64,000 nt of DNA from Gyromitra esculenta (lineage: Eukaryota > Ascomycota > Pezizomycetes > Pezizales > Discinaceae). A program made the translations under genes and the position numbers. The stretch is taken from positions 806,001 to 870,000 of the forward strand of contig JBCAML010000015.1 in assembly GCA_038503075.1 (NCBI GenBank). The letters are read 5' to 3'. A model generated the notes under the pieces. The model was not told the origin of the DNA. It made no database searches and saw only the letters and a program-made list of their open reading frames with translations. This document shows, piece after piece, positions 58,031 through 64,000 of the stretch. Numbering within the stretch: the stretch's first letter is position 1; each line of letters starts with the position of its first letter.

Positions 58031-59095
58031 GCTAAACGACCACTTGGTAAACAATCATATATATATATATATTAATAAAGGATTGTAATTAATTAACTAT
58101 ATCTAGAGCTCGCATTTGAGCTCCTATTTCTCAACTATATATATAACCGGTCCCTGCAGATCTAGAGCTCTGCATCTCATCTATATATACGTACATAATG
58201 TGTATAACTAGTTATATACATATAGGCTTTATCAAAGAACTGATGTAATTCGATTACAAAGCCACCTTTTGCCCCTCGACTTCACCATCCCCATTAACTC
58301 ATGTATAGCTTGGACATCCATCAGCAAAAACCAGTCTGCGTGTGGGCGCATGGGCAAGCGTCCGGACGCAGCCCTAAAAGCTCGTGCGTTTATATGTGTT
58401 TATATGTGCCCATATGCGTTCAGCTGTACTAGTGCATCCAGCATGTTGCCAATATGGAGCTCTCGTACGTCCAACTGCGCCCAGGGCGTTGCTACCCCTA
58501 GTACGTCGTCAAAATGGTACGTTGGTACGTCCATCCATGCCTGGTACATTGGTACGCCCCAAGTCTCGTGCATCTATATGCGCCTTATGCCCTAGTACAT
58601 CTAGTACGCCCGTACGCCCAAACCTTTGCTTCAACCACCTCCCGAATAGCCCGTCCAATACGCCCAGTACACCCATACACCCACACCTGTATGTAACGGC
58701 ACTACCATGAGTTACATGTCATGAGCAATATTATCTTAGTTGTGTGCAGTCATTGAACTTAGTAGGCAGCTGGAGCCTGGCACTGGGGGGTAACAGCTGG
58801 GAGCCAATTACCCTACCTTGCAGGGTAACCACAATGGCCCAGTTACCCTACTTTAGTTGGAGAAGTGGAGTATGGTGCAGGGTTGCTCCCATGTGCCACA
58901 CCACCACCCCATGACGCATATGACCTACAAGGTAACACCAGGAGAGGTTCTGCCAACGGGCAACCACTACTGGTGCAAGGCTTGGATGGTGGAGACTCTC
59001 TTCCATAGGCCAAGAACTCTAGGTTCGTGACTAGTGGATGATAACATTGCAGACACTTTTCATGGATAGGAACGAGTAATGGGTCAAGGATAATG
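58031..59095. repeat. Low-complexity and degenerate GTACG-rich repeat region
   Basis: An AT dinucleotide run near 58057-58070, tandem-like copies of ATATATA-containing segments to 58230, then 58440-58680 with many GTACG(C/T)CC-type words (GGTACGTTGGTACGTCCATC, AGTACGCCCGTACGCCC). From 58770 several GGGTAAC/GTTACCC words alternate. No gene was recognised, and the apparent 108-codon frames come from the repeats. Confidence 0.45.
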
Positions 59096-59467
59096 TGTTG
59101 GTTGCAACGGTTTTGGTTAGAGATATAATGTCTTTGTTGTTAGGCTAATGTTCGGTTATGGGTTATTGTATGTGAAAAGCGGGGTATTTTAGGGAAGGAC
59201 TTCGGTTGTATTTTGTTTCTTTTCTTTCTCTTTTTAAGCAACATTCTCGTTTCACTTCTGTTGTATCGATATAATATCATCTCGGTTCTACCTCAGAATC
59301 CTCGCTGTCTCTGTCCTCTCCGCTGCACTTAACTCGCCTTGAGTTAGACCCCATTGTAGAACTTGTAGAAACCTCGCACTCCTTGAAGGTGTTAGTACCT
59401 CGCTTAAGTAGCACTGCTCACCTTCAGGGATACTGAAGGGCTTAACGAGGGACTGAACCGTGAGAAC
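59096..59467 (+). mobile_element. LTR-like repeat, copy 1 (probable solo LTR)
   Basis: This interval starts TGTTGGTTGCAACGG and ends CTGAACCGTGAGAACA, the TG...CA pattern of an LTR. It carries the promoter-like GCGGGGTATTTTAGGGAAGG, a pyrimidine run and CAACATTCTCG, then CCTCGCTGTCTCTGTCCTCT and CACCTTCAGGGATACTGAAG. A second copy lies at about 60510-60902 in the same orientation. No reverse transcriptase or integrase is found between them. Confidence 0.6.
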
Positions 59468-60509
59468 ACTCATGGCAGTTGGATTGGATAGCGCTTGAGG
59501 TTACCTATTAGTAAGAACCCCATGCTGAAGACAGAGAGGTGAGGAGACCGCTGAAGCGGATCCTTCTGCCGATGCAGTATTCTGCAGCAGGCTCTGTTGC
59601 TTGGAATGTCGCGTAATCCTCAGGCTTGAGTCTACCATGCAGTACAACCAGCCGTCGGAGATAAGCGTTCTCTCAGCGACGGAATGCAAACCTGCCAGGG
59701 TAGAACCTGCGCGAAGTAAGTACAGGTTGGTTCAAGGCTGTGGGTCTGGATTACTAGTATAAAAGTATTGAGTTCACGGCCACCTGTAAAGAATCCTCAT
59801 CTTCTACACGATAGTAGCGAGTTACCTGCGAAGCGAAACCTTATTTATATTAAGTTTGGCGAGCTACAACTTTCTGCTGAAGCAATGATCTTTATCCTTT
59901 ATACACATATACATATTCGCATGGCCACGCTCCAGAGTCCTTGTCTCTAGGAGGGTCCCTGTTATAATTATGCCAACTACTGCTAGAAAGCACTTACCAA
60001 TCTAAGTAAGGACCATCGTGTTCTACGCGAGCTCAGGCCATAGACAGAGCTTGGACACGTCGACCACGTCCTATCATGCGCTTATATTTGATGATGAAGG
60101 CAAGAAGTGTGTCGGTCCTTATGAGAAAGGTATCGTTTGGGTTGTATGAATGCGGCATAGGCCCATGGCCGAAAAAGTTAGATATTTTCAAACTCAACGT
60201 AGGCCTACCCTGATTTCCATCAGGTTCTGAGGACGATACATCATCTTCATAATCCATGCAAGTTAATCGCTCTTCATGTTCTATGGCTGAATCGAAGGAT
60301 GTTATTCTCTCCAGATTCTAAACAGCATATGCATTATTAGACATGGACGGATTTCCCGTAGGAAGATATGCAGTTGATAAAAAACTTTCATGGATTAAAA
60401 GATGGGTATTAAGTTGGGATTTGGGAAGGATTGTGCAGGGATTGTATAATGTTTTTGTAGTTCGGTTGTTGTCAATTATAGGATTCGTTTCAAGGATGAG
60501 ACAGAGTGA
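59468..60509. other. Sequence between the two LTR-like copies
   Basis: About 1 kb without recognisable retroelement coding sequence. A minus-strand frame at 60033-60257 (starting MDYEDDVSSSEPDGNQGRPT) looks coding-like in composition but matches nothing I know. It may be a relic of another accessory gene. Confidence 0.35.
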
Positions 60510-60902
60510 TGGGTTACGGTTCGGCTAAAACAGTTGCGATAGATTATGGGCTTTTTATAATGTCTTTGTTGTTTGGTTGTATTTTGGTTATGCAGTTCTA
60601 GGAGGAAAAGCGGGGTATATAAGGGATGGGTTTTGGTTGTTGTTGTTTTCTCCTTCTTTTCTTAAGCAACATTTTTGTTTACCTTCTCCTGTATTACTCA
60701 GAATACTACCTCAGTTCTACCTCAGAACCCTCGCTGTCTCTGTCTACTCTCGCTGCACTTATCTCGCCTTGAGATAGACCCCACATAGAACATGTAGAAA
60801 CCTCACACTCCTCGAACGTGTTGGTACCTCATTTAAGTAGCACTGCTCACCTTCAGGGATACTGAAGGGCTTAACAAGAGACTGAACCTTGAGAAAAACA
60901 CT
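60510..60902 (+). mobile_element. LTR-like repeat, copy 2
   Basis: Aligned with copy 1 over about 300 bases. It has the better preserved TATA-like GCGGGGTATATAAGGGATGG, then TTAAGCAACATTTTTG, CCTCGCTGTCTCTGTCTACT and CACCTTCAGGGATACTGAAG, ending GAGAAAAACA. Its 5' end is eroded. It abuts the 3' end of the minus-strand pseudogene at 60903. Confidence 0.6.
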
Positions 60903-61770
60903 GCTGGGGAAGCAATGTGAAGAGAGTCTTACTATTTCACTCTGCTTGTAAGGCCCATTCACGCCATTTCTCCACAGTTCTATTTGAATTTGAAGATCTC
61001 CAACCCCCAAATCATTATCAGACTCAAGATCAATGGTATCAGGAACATGTTCCTCCTCCCCATTTGCTGGAGCACGGCGACGGTTATCTGATACATTGAT
61101 AAGGATAAGAACGACGACCTGTAGAGTATCTGATGGAGCGCCCAGCCAAAAGATCGCCTTTTATCTCGCATGCTTATGTGTTTCCGAGAAAGCTACATTG
61201 AAAATGATATTTGGAAGGGAGTGATCGATAGAATTGACAGATATGTCAGGTGCTTTCCAGGAATCCTTGTGGGCACCTTTGAAGTCATGGAAGTTTAGGT
61301 TTCTGTTAGAGCTGTCATCAACACCACTAAACCGGAAAACAAACCCATGGAGTAATTACAGCTAATGTAAGTAAACCAATGCTTTGACTTGATAAATACA
61401 TCCTTATCCATTCCATCCAGCTCTGGATGGAATCATGGACGCCTCCCGGCATTGGTTGAAAAATGAGCAAGCGGTCTTTACTGTAGGATTCCAAACACAG
61501 GTAGTTTCTTTGGCATATGCTGAGTATCTAGTTGATTCTGCTGTAGAACTCACCAGTAGAAATGACTTTGGCGATGAAGATTAGATTTCCAGAGGCACGT
61601 CGAGAAGGAACTTCCAAGATAGCACAGTCAAAAACCAGATTACCTTCGTCAAACCGATGATTTTTGTTGATGTGTTGCGGCATTACGTCAAAGCAAATAG
61701 AATAAGACGTTGAGTTGTCGGGATGGGAAGAGGTGGTGGTCTTGCAAGCCCCCATGCATTGGTCACCCAA
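60903..61770 (-). pseudogene. Relic of a fungal restriction-endonuclease-like (PD-(D/E)XK-type) family gene
   Basis: On the minus strand, one frame gives NRNLNFHDFKGAHKDSWKAP, then DISVNSIDHSLPNIIFNVAF and SETHKHAR, a stop codon (61163-61161), KAIFWLGAPSDTLQVVVLIL with INVSDNRR, and LQIQIELWRNGVNGPYKQSE. The order KxPD, then a hydrophobic strand with VAFSET, a W-L helix, a hydrophobic VVVLILIN strand and IELWR resembles a restriction-endonuclease-like family expanded in many filamentous fungi. Further upstream, 61770-61528 holds another coding-like stretch (SICFDVMPQHINKNHRFDEG, NLVFDCAILEVPSRRASGNL), perhaps an earlier exon. The 3' end runs into the LTR-like repeat. The stop and the broken end indicate decay. 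Family assignment is from memory of motif order and is tentative. Confidence 0.5.
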
Positions 61771-61789
61771 AACGTCAGATGCAGGTTTT

Positions 61790-61951
61790 GCATCTTACGC
61801 CAGATTCTGTGTAGTGCCAAGAATGCATAAAGCACAGCATTCTGTATGTGTAAGAGCAAAAGTTCATCTTACACCACTGCTTAGGTAAGGCCAAGAACGC
61901 ATTCCACAACATTTCCCATGTGTAAGAGCAAAAGTACATCTTATGCCAGTG
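61790..61951. repeat. Tandem duplication, period about 73 bp
   Basis: Two copies and part of a third of a unit that starts CATCTTAC(G/A)CC and ends ATGTGTAAGAGCAAAAG (unit starts near 61791, 61864 and 61937). It is non-coding. Confidence 0.65.
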
Positions 61952-63070
61952 TTTGTAACAGGGGTAGTCCTACTACTCTGTAGTGGGAATAGGTATAGGA
62001 ATACGGCCGTTGCAAATACTGGAAATCAGGTTGAGATGTTAAGAGTATTTTCGTGCAAGGTACTCAATAATCTTAAGGGCTCTACTCGGTAGTATTCTGT
62101 CTGATTAGACAGGGAAGAAGAGCAACAGGTGGCGGGGTTATGCACTATCTTTATAGTGCTGCTGACTCGCCATCCTCTTTCTGTTCTACTCTGCTGGGGG
62201 CCCGTCAAGACCCTGAGAACATGCCAAGCTATTGCGGGCGGGGCACCTCAGAATTCAGCTAATGATCACTTCCACGCTCTCCGGCACTGCTTGGTTGTTC
62301 TGTCCAGTTAGACCTTCTAGATCCGCCTGCTGCCTGCCATGCCTGTGCTGGATGCAGGAATCGGAGCTGATCAGTTTACTGTTGCATGTGAGGTGTCCTG
62401 CACTTAATAGTTTCCCTATTGCAGCGCCAATGGCTCTGGGCTGCTGGCACATGCACAGACGGATTGGGAACGCCACTACAGCAGCTTCCTGTGCTTGGTA
62501 TCACCGGAGATATATCATTGACGCATCAGCTAATGCTATTCTCGTTGATTCCACTCCATTGGAACAGCAGGGTAGCAGGTATCCTCTAGCATGTGGTAGC
62601 TACACCACTCATGCTGATCCTTGCTATCTCTCTGCTTGCCCGGTACTATTATGCTTCACTGCAGGTAATGGTTATTGTAGATCCGTTACAGTACTTCCCT
62701 CTACTGGATCCTCTCTTCGGGATCTGTAATGTATTCTAACTATTACTCTATTGGTACTACTCTATTTCTATGTCCAAACCGCTAGTCTAAACGAAAAGAA
62801 ACAGATTCCTCTATACGGTTTTGTAAGGAAACTAGTTATTGATACCATATTTGTGGGACTGCTGGGCCAGGGCAGGGTAACTATCCTTGGCGTGTTACCC
62901 ATCCTTCGTTTTCTTGTTTGCTCCAACAACACCTAACGAAGTCAACACCTCGCCTATACATTACCACATGTTATGCCCGCCCATCAACTCTCGATCCAAA
63001 GCTTTTCTCCTACGCTTCAAGCTCTTCTCTAGCAGCCCCCGCCCTAACAGCTCTCAACTGCCAGCTTCCC
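61952..63070. other. Repeat-zone spacer
   Basis: No gene is supported. The open frame at 62232-62729 (165 codons) is Cys/Ser/Leu-rich and unlike any family I know. Confidence 0.35.
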
Positions 63071-63358
63071 CCCGCCCGAGCAGCCTCTGCCCGAGCAGCC
63101 TCTGCCCTAGCAGCCTCTGCTTTAGCAGCCTCTGCCCGAGCAGCCTCTGCCCTAGCAGCCTCTGCTTTAGCAGCCTCTGCCCTAGCAGCCTCTGCCCTAG
63201 CAGCCTCTGCCCTAGCAGCCTCTGCCCTAGCAGCCTCTGCCCTAGCAGCCTCTGCCCTAGCAGCCTCTGCCCTAGCAGCCTCTGCCCTAGCAGCCTCTGC
63301 CCTAGCAGCCTCTGCCCTAGCAGCCTCTGCCCTAGCAGCCTCTGCCCTAGCAGCTCTC
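63071..63358. repeat. 15-bp GC-rich minisatellite, about 19 units
   Basis: The unit CTCTGCCCTAGCAGC (variants CCCGAG and CTTTAG) repeats head to tail. Because 15 is a multiple of three and the unit has no stop in several frames, it creates long artificial frames on both strands (Ala/Ser-rich and CPSSL repeats). The last third is almost perfectly homogeneous, which suggests recent expansion. Flanking sequence contains degenerate relatives. Confidence 0.85.
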
Positions 63359-64000
63359 GACTTCCAGCTTCTCCCCGCTCGAGCAGCCCCTGCCCTAGCA
63401 GCTCTGCTTCTCATGCCTAAGCAGCCCTCGCCTTCTAGCTCTCGACTGCTAGCTCCCCCCCGTCCAAGCTCTCTGCTCGAGCAGCCCACCCCAAAACCTT
63501 AACCCTAACAGTTCTCACCAAAAGACTCTCCGCCTGCCTGCCTACCACTCTCCGCCTGCCTTCCGTTCTCTGCTTTTATTATACTTCAAGGTTCGTTTAA
63601 CATTCTCCTGTCAGTTTCTTCACTCACAACCTCGTTCCTGTCCCTGTGTGGCTTTGGCTTTGGCCTTGGTACTAGTTCCATTCGCCTTCTTTGTGTAGCA
63701 AGCTAGTTGAGAATTGCTATGACCGCGCCAATGGTATATGTACCGTTGGTCAGGGACCTGGCTACTACAACGTCAATTTTTGATGGTGACACGTGGCAAA
63801 ACGGTCCGCCTGGGTGTAAGGCTTCTCGGCCCCACTTCTTGCAGCTCAATAAAGAGGGTAAAATTCCTGTGCATGCGGATAAGGCAAAGAACCCTCTTGC
63901 AGGAGGCAAACATGCAAAAACTTGCTACTCATCAATACCTCATTCAACCGTCAGCATTAAGCTGACAGGAGACCAATAGATTTAAAATGCTTTTTTCCAC
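63359..64000. other. Right-edge region
   Basis: Pyrimidine-rich sequence (CGCCTGCCTGCCTACCACTC), then a 90-codon plus-strand frame at 63707-63979 beginning MRIAMTAPMVYVPLVRDLAT that I do not recognise. It has no visible partner exons in the window. Confidence 0.35.

Noticed and set aside
59468..60509. Complete LTR retrotransposon between the two LTR-like repeats
   Set aside because: Only about 1 kb and no reverse transcriptase, integrase or protease motif on either strand.
62232..62729. 165-codon plus-strand open frame
   Set aside because: It lies in a decayed repeat zone with Cys/Ser/Leu-rich composition and no known family.
63071..63358. Possible CRISPR-like array
   Set aside because: Units are contiguous 15-mers without spacers, in a eukaryotic genome.
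62918..63502. Long Ala/Ser-rich frames on both strands
   Set aside because: They are a by-product of a 15-bp tandem repeat without stops, not a protein gene.

Overview
The window is nuclear DNA of a filamentous ascomycete (Pezizomycotina). The evidence is many short (about 45-115 bp) GT-AG introns, fungal-type orthologues (samB, DNF3, DGR2/LAF1-type WD40, HAM1-like lipid-binding protein, DUF4211 protein, HOY1/Phx1-type homeobox factor) and wide intergenic spacers full of small transposon relics. A Pezizomycete is possible from the intron density, the MITE load and a restriction-endonuclease-like relic, but that is inference.

Layout. 1-10 kb: SEC24 (minus, cut by the left edge), a foldback repeat and a MITE, MKT1 (minus, 8 exons), a 2OG-Fe(II) dioxygenase (plus, 5 exons) and the mitochondrial oxaloacetate carrier OAC1 (minus, 5 exons). 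10-22.6 kb: SWD2 (plus), a 949-residue DGR2-type WD40 protein (minus, 7 exons), a 4.3 kb gene-free stretch, and a small conserved protein of unknown function. 22.9-33 kb: OHCU decarboxylase with a 13-nt micro-exon, a magnesium-chelatase-like protein divergent from SRP14, a DUF4211 protein divergent from a HAM1-like protein. 33-35.7 kb: a dense nested MITE cluster. 36-41 kb: RNR2, then samB. 42.7-45.3 kb: a second MITE cluster. 46-51.6 kb: a DNF3-type P4-ATPase in 12 exons, one of 18 nt. 54.7-56.5 kb: a homeobox transcription factor behind a long pyrimidine-rich leader. 57.6-64 kb: a decayed repeat zone with a Tc1/mariner transposase relic, palindromes, two LTR-like repeats, a restriction-endonuclease-like pseudogene and a 15-bp minisatellite.

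The genes are mainly housekeeping: secretory traffic (SEC24, SRP14, DNF3), post-transcriptional and chromatin control (MKT1, SWD2), metabolism (OAC1, OHCU decarboxylase, RNR2) and developmental control (samB, homeobox factor). They do not form a biosynthetic cluster. I rebuilt the exon-intron structures by hand. Except for SEC24, which is truncated, every multi-exon gene model sums to a multiple of three, which supports the splice choices.

The most unusual material is non-coding. At least six small TA-flanked inverted-repeat element families occur, several abutting at a shared TA or nested. One nested insertion is resolved by a paralogous empty site. The palindrome TACATGTA occurs about 20 times, all outside coding exons, and one occurrence is a 6-bp gain inside one copy of a MITE family. 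No CRISPR array, rRNA or convincing tRNA was seen.
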